Under the pieces are notes generated by a model. That model had not been told where the DNA came from, searched no databases, and saw only the letters and a list, made by a program, of their open reading frames with translations. Source: Paradesertivirga sp036399495 (GTDB lineage: Bacteria; Bacteroidota; Bacteroidia; Sphingobacteriales; Sphingobacteriaceae). From it: DNA of 11,586 nucleotides. The translations under genes and the position numbers were made by a program. Shown here in pieces: positions 1 to 7,145 of the stretch. The stretch spans positions 1-11,586 of the forward strand of contig DASWMZ010000165.1 in the NCBI GenBank assembly GCA_036399495.1. The letters are read 5' to 3'. Every line of letters begins with the position of its first letter. The stretch's first letter is position 1.

Positions 1-73
1 CTGATCGGAATCGTAGGGCTTAAAAACAGGCGTTGTTCCCATGCCTTTAAAATACGAAAAGAGGCGTAAATAA
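1..73 (+). other. possible 3' end of an upstream plus-strand gene (uncertain)
   Basis: Two frames stay open to the left of the terminator at 72-108. One enters from the window edge and stops at TAA 67-69. The other opens after a TAG at 14-16 and stops at TAA 71-73, with a basic end reading MPLKYEKRRK. The second stop overlaps the start of the hairpin, a common arrangement for a last gene. The visible piece is too short to identify a product, and neither frame can be preferred from this window. A terminator pointing this way implies a plus-strand gene to the left. Confidence 0.2.
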
Positions 74-108
74 AAAAGAGACTATCCTTTTGAGACAGCC
101 TCTTTTTT
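72..108 (+). terminator. intrinsic terminator of an upstream gene
   Basis: The arms AAAAAAGAG (72-80) and CTCTTTTTT (100-108) pair perfectly. The stem continues inward through ACTATC/GACAGC with two A-C mismatches around a 7-nt loop. The right arm ends in six T. The stem is A/T-flanked on both sides, so it could also work on the minus strand, but the next gene (278) lies on the plus strand, so its likely client is a gene left of the window. Confidence 0.7.
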
Positions 109-194
109 GGTTTAGAGCTTTTAAAATTAGAGAAGATACTAGCCAATTATAAAGCTACCACCTTAACCACGTAAATTGGCTTAGGAGTTCTATC

Positions 195-228
195 TTTGAT
201 CATCAAACATACTTCCATTGTAACCTTT
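195..228 (+). promoter_or_regulatory. candidate promoter and 13-bp palindrome before the ROK gene
   Basis: TTTGAT-C-ATCAAA (195-207) is a perfect inverted repeat around one central base. Its first TTTG, with the TAACCTTT at 221-228 and a 22-nt spacer, loosely resembles the Bacteroidota promoter pattern (TTG, then TAnnTTTG); the second box has two mismatches. The palindrome could be an operator overlapping the -33 element. ROK-linked genes are often sugar-regulated, but nothing here names a regulator. Confidence 0.25.
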
Positions 229-277
229 TAGCTCTCATTGGCTTATAAGTAGTAATATCAAAATTAAAACCATTACC

Positions 278-1144
278 ATGACTGAGCCTATTATTGGAAT
301 TAACATTGAGGACAACCATATTTCTATTGGGTTAGTTGATATTGAATCAAGGAAAATTCTTTCTAATACCGTTCAGCGGAAAAGAGTTAATCCTTCTGGA
401 TCAGCTGAACAAATAATTGCAACATGGACTACAGCATTGAAAGAGGTTGCGCAAAATTGTGAGAACATAGGAATTGGATTACCCGGACTATGCGATTACG
501 TGACGGGGACCATGTTGATGAACGATGCCGGTCGCTATAATGGTCTATACCAGCAAAGCTTGAAAAAGATTTTTGCAGGCATAATTGGGACAAGTACGGA
601 TAACGTTAAGATCATGAACGATGCAGTCTGCTTTCTTCAGGGTGAAGTATTTGGCGGGTCGGGAAGAGGGTTTAAGAGCTCAATTGGCATCACTCTGGGA
701 ATAGGATTGGGAACAGCTAAATATCAAAATGGAGTAGTGACAGACGAACTTTTGCAGAATGTAGATATAAGTGGACATCGAGCGGAAGACTTAATATCTA
801 TTAGGTGGCTGCTTCAGCGGTTCAAGGGCTTAAGCGGAATTTATGCAAACGATCTTATGGAAATGAAGCAGCATGAAGCTAATCCTTACTTTCAGCAAGT
901 ATTCGATGAGTTTGCCAGAAATCTTGCATCCTTTATCATTTTATTTATCCGCCAGAGTAGCCCCGAAGTAGTTGTTATTGGAGGGTTTATGGAAACCTGC
1001 AACCGATATTTCTTCGATTCAGTAACATCCTTGCTGGTTGCAGAGGGAATTAAGGTGCCAATACTTAGAGCTACACTGGGTGAGCAGGCAAGTATTATTG
1101 GTGCAGCCTCTTCATGGTATAGCGAGGCGCAAATTCACGCCTGA
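278..1144 (+). CDS. ROK-family sugar-kinase-like protein with degenerate phosphate loop
   Basis: This 288-aa protein belongs to the ROK family (glucokinase/repressor/ORF fold, ASKHA superfamily), usually ATP-dependent sugar kinases. Visible landmarks are GIGLPGLCDY (65-74), the catalytic-type Asp in MNDA (D115) followed by GE, the Gly-rich second phosphate loop GITLGIGLGT (137-146), AEDLISIRW (169-177), and the C-terminal VVVIGGF (231-237). The stretch around GRYNGLY (85-91) and AEDxIS resembles short Bacteroidota ROK proteins that lack the zinc motif CxCGxxGCxE, which is also absent here. The first phosphate loop, normally DIGGT/S, reads NIEDNH (9-14), so Asp and both glycines are lost. Kinase activity is therefore doubtful; a sugar-binding or regulatory role is possible. 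There is no helix-turn-helix extension, so it is not a NagC-type repressor. The ATG at 278 fits the usual beginning just before the first beta strand; no Shine-Dalgarno sequence is seen. It converges on the next gene with a 5-bp gap. Confidence 0.85.
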   Translation: MTEPIIGINIEDNHISIGLVDIESRKILSNTVQRKRVNPSGSAEQIIATWTTALKEVAQNCENIGIGLPGLCDYVTGTMLMNDAGRYNGLYQQSLKKIFAGIIGTSTDNVKIMNDAVCFLQGEVFGGSGRGFKSSIGITLGIGLGTAKYQNGVVTDELLQNVDISGHRAEDLISIRWLLQRFKGLSGIYANDLMEMKQHEANPYFQQVFDEFARNLASFIILFIRQSSPEVVVIGGFMETCNRYFFDSVTSLLVAEGIKVPILRATLGEQASIIGAASSWYSEAQIHA

Positions 1145-1149
1145 CAAAT

Positions 1150-1431
1150 TCAAGAATTGGATTTGCTTAAATAGTCGCGTTCAATAGCCAAACCGAGACT
1201 CTGAATATCTTCTTCAGAAAGGTGAATCTTGCTTTCACCAATAATTTCCCATTGACCACTTTGCTTTCGTTTGATAATCGCATCGCACTCATCTTCAGTT
1301 GGTGTTAGCTCTCCTCCCTCAAATTCATCTGAGATATGGGTTACAAAGCCGAATTCATCTTCTCCAAAAATACTTACCGTGACATCGGTATCGACTCCAC
1401 TCATAGCAAACTGCGTGATAAACTTTTCCAT
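1150..1431 (-). CDS. small acidic protein of unknown function
   Basis: I do not recognise this 93-aa protein. It is strongly acidic, with many Asp/Glu clustered around residues 24-50 (for example GEDEFGF and EDECD) and few Lys/Arg. It has one cysteine (C49), no signal peptide and no membrane segment, so it should be cytosolic. The C-terminal part ILSE-like segment HLSEEDIQSLGLAIERDYL (70-88) is probably an amphipathic helix; the N-terminal half looks beta-rich. The ATG at 1429-1431 is the only sensible start. The coding reading is favoured over the opposite-strand 60-codon ORF because of its even composition and its clean fit between the ROK stop and the acn terminator. Its 3' end lies 5 bp from the convergent ROK gene with no hairpin between them. 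Confidence 0.65.
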   Translation of the reverse strand: MEKFITQFAMSGVDTDVTVSIFGEDEFGFVTHISDEFEGGELTPTEDECDAIIKRKQSGQWEIIGESKIHLSEEDIQSLGLAIERDYLSKSNS

Positions 1432-1518
1432 AACCTATAAAGGATTAACATAATTTATGGTTTTCAGAAAGTGAAGAGGATGTGTTTTATAGCTTTTAAA
1501 TAAAGCTGCTTAAACTAA

Positions 1519-1548
1519 AAATCCCCAATCGAAAACGATTAGGGATTT
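1519..1548 (-). terminator. intrinsic terminator of the 755-aa aconitase gene
   Basis: On the minus strand AAATCCCTAATCG (1548-1536) and CGATTGGGGATTT (1531-1519) form a 13-position stem with one mismatch and a TTTT loop. A T-rich tail follows toward lower coordinates. It begins 22 bp past the acn stop codon. Confidence 0.85.
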
Positions 1549-1570
1549 AATAATTCTGTATTTCAGTTGA

Positions 1571-3838
1571 TTATGCTTGTTGTTTCAAGCGAATAATATT
1601 TAACGCTGCCCCAGCTTTAAACCACTCTATCTGCTGTTCGTTGTAAGTATGATTCACAGGGAAGGAATCCTTGCTTCCATCAGCATGATGAAGTGTTATA
1701 GTAAGCTGTTTACCTGGCGTAAAGCTGGTTAAACCTTCAACATCAATTACATCATCTTCTAACACCTTATCGTAATCTGCAGGATTTGCAAATGTTACAC
1801 CCAGCATGCCTTGCTTTTTTAAATTAGTTTCGTGGATACGAGCAAAGGATTTAACAAGTATCACCCTAACCCCTAAGTGACGAGGTTCCATTGCAGCATG
1901 TTCGCGTGATGATCCTTCTCCGTAGTTTTCATCACCCACTACTACGGTTCCAATTCCGGCAGCCTTATATGCTCTTTGTGTTGCAGGAACCGGACCGTAT
2001 TCGCCAGTAAGTTGATTCTTTACCGAATCTGATTTATCGTTGAAATAGTTGATTGCACCAATAAGCATGTTATTAGATATATTGTCGATATGGCCGCGGA
2101 ATTTTAACCACGGGCCAGCCATAGAAATATGATCGGTGGTACATTTGCCTCTCGCTTTAATCAAAAGACGCAGACCAAGTAGATCTGTTCCTTCCCAAAC
2201 GGGAAATGGTTCTAATAGCTGTAAACGACTTGATTGAGGATTTACGATAACACTAACATTGCTCCCATCTTCAGCAGGGGCCTGATATCCTGCATCTTCA
2301 ACTGCATATCCCTTGATTGGCATTTCCAATCCCTGAGGCTCATCTAATCTGACTTGCTCGCCGGCTTCGTTAGTTAGTGTATCTGTCAGCGGGTTGAAAG
2401 TCAGATCACCTGCAATAGCAAGAGCTGTTACAATCTCAGGAGACGCTACGAATGAATGAGTATTGGGGTTTCCGTCGTTACGCTTCGCGAAATTTCTATT
2501 GAAAGATGTGATAATAGAATTTTTTCGAGTTGGATCATCAGTATGACGGGCCCATTGACCAATACAAGGGCCGCAAGCGTTTGCCAATACAACACCACCG
2601 ATTTTATCAAACGTATCCAAATAGCCATCTCGTTCTACGGTGTAACGAACAAGTTCGGAACCAGGGGTTACGGTATATTCTGATTTTGCCTTTAAATTTT
2701 TATCAACTGCTTGTTGTGCGAGTGATGCAGCACGGGTAATGTCTTCGTAAGATGAGTTGGTACAAGAGCCAATTAAACCAACTTCTAATTTGGCTGGCCA
2801 ATCATGAGATCTAACAGCTTCAGCAAATTTAGATAGAGGCCAGGCTAAATCTGGCGTAAACGGGCCGTTAATATGCGGCTCAAGTTCTGATAGATTTATT
2901 TCGATAACCTGGTCAAAATATTGCTCAGGATTAGCGTAAACTTCATCATCCCCGGTCAAATGTTCCTTTACCTGGTTAGCCAAATCAGCAATATCGCCTC
3001 GCTCTGTGCCACGCAAGTAAACCTCCGACCGCTCATCATATCCGAAGATAGATGTAGTAGCACCAATTTCAGCCCCCATATTGCAAATTGTTGCCTTTCC
3101 GGTTGCAGAAAGAGCACGTGCACCTTCGCCGAAATACTCAACAATAGCACCGGTACCACCTTTTACAGTGAGGATGCCAGCCACTTTAAGAATAACATCT
3201 TTAGCAGCGGTCCAGCCCGAAAGTTTACCGGTCAATTTAACGCCAATTAGCTTAGGAAACTTCAGTTCCCAGGCAAAACCTGCCATCACATCGCAGGCAT
3301 CGGCTCCGCCAACGCCAATAGCAATCATACCTAAACCACCTGCATTAGGAGTATGTGAATCTGTACCAATCATCATCCCACCAGGGAAAGCATAGTTCTC
3401 TAAAACAACCTGGTGAATTATACCTGCACCTGGTTTCCAAAAACCGATGCCATATTTATTAGATACTGAAGCAAGGAAATCGTAAACTTCCTTGTTTGTA
3501 GTGTTTGCAGTTTGCAAATCCTCTGTTGCGCCAACCTTAGCTTGAATCAAGTGATCGCAATGTACTGTTGAAGGTACTGCAACTTGCGGACGACCAGCTT
3601 GCATAAATTGTAAAAGCGCCATTTGAGCAGTGGCATCCTGCATCGCCACGCGATCTGGTGCAAAGTCGACATATGATGCACCGCGAGCATAAGCTTGTTG
3701 TGCATTTCCTTCCCATAAATGGGAGTAAAGGATCTTTTCAGTTAAAGTAAGTGGTTTACCAACTGCTTTTCTAGCTGCCTCTATTCTATCGCCTAAACGA
3801 GAATAAACAGCTTTAATCATTTCCAAATCAAAAGCCAT
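1571..3838 (-). CDS. acn: aconitate hydratase, mitochondrial-type (Acn)
   Basis: This 755-aa cytosolic enzyme interconverts citrate and isocitrate through cis-aconitate in the citrate cycle. It carries the [4Fe-4S] ligands C359 (GSCTNSS), C422 and C425 (ACGPCIGQW); the 63-residue and 3-residue spacings match mitochondrial aconitase. Other signatures are WKPGAGIIHQ (134-143), TDSHTPNAGGLG (159-170), KCTTDHIS (565-572) and the active-site loop EGSSREHA (641-648) in the C-terminal swivel domain. The order is the Fe-S domains 1-3 (about 1-500), a linker, then the swivel domain (about 540-755). The length is near mature mitochondrial ACO2 and well short of E. coli-type AcnA (891 aa), so the E. coli name acnA would mislead. 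MAFDLEMIK is a natural start with no targeting sequence. It lies 186 bp downstream of acnB on the same strand, but a strong terminator sits between them, so it probably has its own promoter within 3839-3946. Confidence 0.95.
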   Translation of the reverse strand: MAFDLEMIKAVYSRLGDRIEAARKAVGKPLTLTEKILYSHLWEGNAQQAYARGASYVDFAPDRVAMQDATAQMALLQFMQAGRPQVAVPSTVHCDHLIQAKVGATEDLQTANTTNKEVYDFLASVSNKYGIGFWKPGAGIIHQVVLENYAFPGGMMIGTDSHTPNAGGLGMIAIGVGGADACDVMAGFAWELKFPKLIGVKLTGKLSGWTAAKDVILKVAGILTVKGGTGAIVEYFGEGARALSATGKATICNMGAEIGATTSIFGYDERSEVYLRGTERGDIADLANQVKEHLTGDDEVYANPEQYFDQVIEINLSELEPHINGPFTPDLAWPLSKFAEAVRSHDWPAKLEVGLIGSCTNSSYEDITRAASLAQQAVDKNLKAKSEYTVTPGSELVRYTVERDGYLDTFDKIGGVVLANACGPCIGQWARHTDDPTRKNSIITSFNRNFAKRNDGNPNTHSFVASPEIVTALAIAGDLTFNPLTDTLTNEAGEQVRLDEPQGLEMPIKGYAVEDAGYQAPAEDGSNVSVIVNPQSSRLQLLEPFPVWEGTDLLGLRLLIKARGKCTTDHISMAGPWLKFRGHIDNISNNMLIGAINYFNDKSDSVKNQLTGEYGPVPATQRAYKAAGIGTVVVGDENYGEGSSREHAAMEPRHLGVRVILVKSFARIHETNLKKQGMLGVTFANPADYDKVLEDDVIDVEGLTSFTPGKQLTITLHHADGSKDSFPVNHTYNEQQIEWFKAGAALNIIRLKQQA

Positions 3839-3946
3839 AAAAATATTTGAATATCTCCAAAAACATTAAAATTAAGCACAATACAAGATGCGAAATAATA
3901 TGATAAAAAAGAATTACCACACCAAGTTTGGAAGGGGAACAAACAA

Positions 3947-3975
3947 AAAACCATCCTGTTTTAAAGGATGGTTTT
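3947..3975 (-). terminator. intrinsic terminator of acnB
   Basis: AAAACCATCC (3947-3956) and GGATGGTTTT (3966-3975) form a perfect 10-bp stem with a 9-nt loop. On the minus strand the stem is followed by a T-run (complement of 3937-3946). It starts 49 bp past the acnB stop codon and separates acnB from the downstream acn gene. Confidence 0.85.
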
Positions 3976-4024
3976 CTATATTGGAAATATACCTTACCAT
4001 GTATTTTGGCAAAGATACCGTGGA

Positions 4025-6796
4025 TTAATTCATTAACAACTTATGAGGAGGTGCGAATTTTGTCAAGTTAATACCTTCCACTGCTGCCTTATATTCATCC
4101 ATTGTAGGAGTCCTACCAAGGATTGTAGAGAGAACAACAACCGGTGTAGAGGATAGCAAAGATTCACCCTTTTTACCTTCAGTATCTTCTACCACCCTTC
4201 CCTGGAAAAGACGGGTAGAAGTTGCCATTACAGTATCTCCTTTAGCTGCTTTCTCCTGGTTACCCATGCAAAGGTTACAACCCGGACGCTCTAAATACAG
4301 CATCTTCTCATATTCAGTACGAGCCGCGGCTTTAGGGGCATTATCGTCAAATTCGAAACCGGCATATTTCTGTAAAAGTTCCCAGTCGCCTTCAGCCTTC
4401 AATTCATCTACAATATTATACGTTGGAGGTGCTACTACAAGAGGAGCTTTGAACTCAACCCTGCCTTGTTGTGCCTCTATGTTTTTAAGCATTTGGGCAA
4501 GAATTTTCATATCGCCTTTATGAACCATGCAGGAGCCGATAAATCCAAGATCTACTTTTTTTTCTCCACCATAGAAAGATAAAGGTCTGATAGTATCATG
4601 AGTGTAGCGTTTTGAAACATCGGCATTATTCACGTCAGGGTCGGCAATCATTGGCTCAGCAATCAGGTCAAGATCTACAACCACTTCAGCGTAATATTTG
4701 GCATTCGCATCTGGAGTGAGAGCAGGCTTCTCGCCCGATCTAATCTCAGCGATTCTTTTATCAGCTTTATTGATTAATCCCTGAAGAACTTGTTTTTGAT
4801 TGTCCATTCCTTTATCGATCATGATATGAATTCTGCTTTTCGCAATTTCCAGCGATTCGATCAAGGTATCATCTTCTGAAATACAAATAGAAGCTTTGGC
4901 TTTCATTTCTGCAGTCCAATCGGTAAACGTAAACGCTTGATCAGCCGTAAGCGTTCCAATATGAACCTCAATTACTCTGCCTTGAAATACGTTCTCACCG
5001 CCAAATTGCTGAAGCATCTGAGCTTGTGTAGCATGAACCACATCACGGAAGTCCATGTAATGCTTCATCTCTCCTTTAAAGGTTACTTTTACTGATTCAG
5101 GTAGTGGCATTGACGCTTCGCCGGTAGCAAGTGCAAGCGCAACTGTTCCTGAGTCGGCACCGAAAGCAACGCCTTTAGACATTCTTGTATGAGAGTCGCC
5201 ACCGATGATGATAGCCCATTCGTCTACAACAATATCGTTAAGAACTTTATGAATTACGTCGGTCATTGAATGATAAGCCTCTTTCGGGTCACGAGCTGTG
5301 ATCAGACCAAAATCGTTCATAAACTTCATCAATTTCGGAATATTTGCTTGGGCTTTTTTATCCCATACCGAAGCCGTGTGACAACCAGACTGGTAGGCAC
5401 CATCAACAATTGGTGAAATTGTTGTAGCGGCCATAGACTCTAATTCCTGAGCAGTCATTAGCCCGGTAGTATCCTGTGAACCTACGATGTTAACCTGTAC
5501 GCGAACGTCAGACCCAGCGTGCAACACTTTACCAGAAGTTATACCTACCGCATTTTTGTTGAAAATCTTTTCTACTGCAGTAAGACCTTGCCCTTCATAA
5601 GAAATCTCCTTTGAAGGAGCAAACACAAGTGGAGTTTCAATTTCGAGAAGCTTGGCAGCGAAGGTTTGAAGTTTCTTACCAAATACCACGGCATATGATC
5701 CACCGGCCTTTATGAATTCGATTTTCTGAGGAGTAAGTGCCTTAGAAATGTCAATCAGCTCCCGATTGTCTTTATATAGTTTCTTGGTTTTAGTGTTGAT
5801 AGTAAGAACTGTGCCGGTGGCAACAGAGTATACGTGTTCCAGAACAGGCTCACCACTCTCATCACGTATAACGTTACCATCTGCATCAAGCTGCTTCACC
5901 CAGTTTTTAAGATCGATACCAATACCGCCTGTAACATCTACGGTTGTAAGGAAAATTGGAGATATACCGTTTGTACCTCCAACAACCGGAGCAATATTTA
6001 CAAATGGAATGTATGGACTTGCTGGTTTACCAGTCCATAAAGCCACGTTGTTTACACCTGACATCCTTGAAGAACCTACACCCATTGTGCCCTTTTCAGC
6101 AATCAGCATCACACGTTTGTCTGGATGCTGGTTTTGCAATGCTCTTATTTCTGCTTGCGCTTGAAGAGAAATCATGCACTTACCATGAAGTTCCCGATCA
6201 GAGCGTGAGTGTGCCTGGTTGCCCGGAGAAAGCAAATCGGTTGAAATATCACCTTCGCCCGCAATAAAGGTTACTACCTTAATTTCTTCAGGCACATCAG
6301 GTAACTTAGTAAAGAACTCAGCCTGGGCATAACTTTCGATAATCTCTCTGGCGATTGAGTTGCCATTTTTGAATGCCTCTTTAAGCCGATCCATATCTGC
6401 GTCATAAAGATAAACTTGCGTTTTCAGTACAGTTGCAGCTTCCTTAGCGATAGAAATATTTTCTCCAAGAGCCAAATCAAGCAGCACCGCAATAGAAGGT
6501 CCGCCTTTCATGTGTGATAATAACTCAAATGCAAAAACCGGAGTAATTTCTTTTACTACAGCTTCCCCAAGGATAATCTCTTTTAAAAATTTAGCTTTCA
6601 CAACCGCAGCTGGTGTAGTGCCGGGTAGCGCATTGTAAATAAAAAACTTAAGAGAATCTTCGCGATATGGGTTAGCCAAATCTTTGATTTGCTCAATTAT
6701 TTCGCTTAATAATTCGGCTCCGTCAATTGGTTTTGGATGAAGCCCTTGACTTGCGCGTTCTTCGATCTCTTTAATGTAATCCGTATACATGTTCAT
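4025..6796 (-). CDS. acnB: bifunctional aconitate hydratase 2 / 2-methylisocitrate dehydratase (AcnB)
   Basis: This 923-aa AcnB-type enzyme interconverts citrate and isocitrate, and in known AcnB proteins also acts on the 2-methylcitrate-pathway intermediate of propionate breakdown. The domain order is the AcnB one: a helical HEAT-like N-terminus (about 1-160), a swivel domain with the active-site loop GSSRMSGVNN (241-250) placed before the catalytic core, then the core with GGDSHTRMSKG (532-542). The [4Fe-4S] ligands are C756 (GSCMVHKGD), C840 and C843 (PGCNLCMGN). The protein is longer than E. coli AcnB (865 aa). Part of the excess lies between the first and second ligand, 84 residues apart against 59 in E. 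coli. The start MNMYTDY has a second Met two codons later; either fits. No Shine-Dalgarno sequence lies next to the ATG, and the AGGAGG on the minus strand (6836-6831) is too far upstream. A 508-bp region with many complementary segments precedes it. Confidence 0.95.
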   Translation of the reverse strand: MNMYTDYIKEIEERASQGLHPKPIDGAELLSEIIEQIKDLANPYREDSLKFFIYNALPGTTPAAVVKAKFLKEIILGEAVVKEITPVFAFELLSHMKGGPSIAVLLDLALGENISIAKEAATVLKTQVYLYDADMDRLKEAFKNGNSIAREIIESYAQAEFFTKLPDVPEEIKVVTFIAGEGDISTDLLSPGNQAHSRSDRELHGKCMISLQAQAEIRALQNQHPDKRVMLIAEKGTMGVGSSRMSGVNNVALWTGKPASPYIPFVNIAPVVGGTNGISPIFLTTVDVTGGIGIDLKNWVKQLDADGNVIRDESGEPVLEHVYSVATGTVLTINTKTKKLYKDNRELIDISKALTPQKIEFIKAGGSYAVVFGKKLQTFAAKLLEIETPLVFAPSKEISYEGQGLTAVEKIFNKNAVGITSGKVLHAGSDVRVQVNIVGSQDTTGLMTAQELESMAATTISPIVDGAYQSGCHTASVWDKKAQANIPKLMKFMNDFGLITARDPKEAYHSMTDVIHKVLNDIVVDEWAIIIGGDSHTRMSKGVAFGADSGTVALALATGEASMPLPESVKVTFKGEMKHYMDFRDVVHATQAQMLQQFGGENVFQGRVIEVHIGTLTADQAFTFTDWTAEMKAKASICISEDDTLIESLEIAKSRIHIMIDKGMDNQKQVLQGLINKADKRIAEIRSGEKPALTPDANAKYYAEVVVDLDLIAEPMIADPDVNNADVSKRYTHDTIRPLSFYGGEKKVDLGFIGSCMVHKGDMKILAQMLKNIEAQQGRVEFKAPLVVAPPTYNIVDELKAEGDWELLQKYAGFEFDDNAPKAAARTEYEKMLYLERPGCNLCMGNQEKAAKGDTVMATSTRLFQGRVVEDTEGKKGESLLSSTPVVVLSTILGRTPTMDEYKAAVEGINLTKFAPPHKLLMN

Positions 6797-6886
6797 AAAT
6801 TCGTTTCGATGTTTAAACCAGATTTGTAAACCTCCTGGTGTGTTTATTATACTTTAGGTCCATGATAAATCTCAATAACATCAAGG

Positions 6887-7021
6887 CTATTCCGGTGACG
6901 ACTTGCTGCGGATCAAAGCAGGCTTAGGAGCACCAATAATGCGGCTCAACCAATTTTTTTTCATGAGCCAAAAAACCTCATTTTGAATTACAGCTTTTGG
7001 TGCTGCAGTTTCCCGCCTCAT
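6887..7021 (-). CDS. candidate small ORF in the acnB leader (44 or 25 aa)
   Basis: An ATG at 7021-7019 opens 44 codons ending at TAG 6889-6887. An in-frame ATG at 6964-6962 gives a 25-residue form that begins MKKNWLSRII and continues GAPKPALIRSKSSPE. The short form is basic and has no membrane segment. Its codons look richer in G+C than the flanking DNA, which hints at coding or at a structured RNA. GAGG lies 11 nt before the 6964 ATG. I do not recognise the peptide. It overlaps a potential stem structure, so the open frame may be incidental. Confidence 0.25.
   Translation of the reverse strand: MRRETAAPKAVIQNEVFWLMKKNWLSRIIGAPKPALIRSKSSPE
6929..7004 (-). promoter_or_regulatory. nested inverted repeats, possible structured leader RNA of acnB
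   Basis: An outer 8-bp perfect pair, TTGGTGCT (6997-7004) with AGCACCAA (6929-6936), encloses an inner 6-bp perfect pair, TGAGCC (6964-6969) with GGCTCA (6943-6948). In minus-strand RNA the inner stem takes in the first base of the AUG at 6964. The loops are large (15 nt inside the inner stem), so stability is uncertain. It lies about 130-210 nt upstream of the acnB start. Confidence 0.3.
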
Positions 7022-7082
7022 CACATTTCTGCAGGATAACGTTAGCTTTGTGAACCTTTTCTATTGAAACGCCAGAAGTAAT

Positions 7083-7131
7083 TGATCTTTTTATTGAAAA
7101 TTAAAAGATCAGATACGTAAATGGTGATCTT
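7083..7131. repeat. three-part complementary repeat with mutually exclusive stems
   Basis: TGATCTTTT (7083-7091) pairs perfectly over 9 bp with AAAAGATCA (7103-7111). The middle element can instead pair over 7 bp (AAGATCA, 7105-7111) with TGATCTT (7125-7131). The two stems exclude each other. On the minus strand this would sit near the 5' end of a transcript starting from the candidate box at 7138-7145. No clear U-tract follows either stem, so I do not call it a terminator. Confidence 0.4.
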
Positions 7132-7137
7132 CTTGTG

Positions 7138-7145
7138 CGAAATTA
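7138..7145 (-). promoter_or_regulatory. candidate -7 promoter box for the acnB leader
   Basis: The minus strand reads TAATTTCG, one mismatch from the Bacteroidota -7 consensus TAnnTTTG. I see no convincing TTG element at the expected distance upstream. If used, it would give a 5' leader of about 330 nt for acnB. Confidence 0.25.

Noticed and set aside
142..180. 7-bp inverted repeat GCCAATT/AATTGGC
   Set aside because: The 25-nt loop and the A/T-rich background make a chance match likely; it lacks the T-run of a terminator.
175..245. 9-bp direct repeat ATTGGCTTA upstream of the ROK gene (175-183 and 237-245)
   Set aside because: Only two copies, short and in A/T-rich DNA; not enough for a regulatory call.
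1271..1453. 60-codon plus-strand ORF opposite the small acidic gene
   Set aside because: It is Ser-rich, as expected from reading antisense to an acidic protein, and runs through the start region of the minus-strand gene.
2921..3395. plus-strand ORFs of 104-109 codons opposite the aconitase gene
   Set aside because: They overlap each other and conserved aconitase sequence and show no domain of their own; they are antisense shadows.
5748..6267. plus-strand ORFs of 103-138 codons opposite acnB
   Set aside because: They run antisense through conserved AcnB sequence in competing frames, with no recognisable motif.
6880..7000. possible tRNA or known riboswitch
   Set aside because: No cloverleaf with a GGTTCGAATCC-type T-arm and no consensus core of a riboswitch class that I know could be found on either strand.
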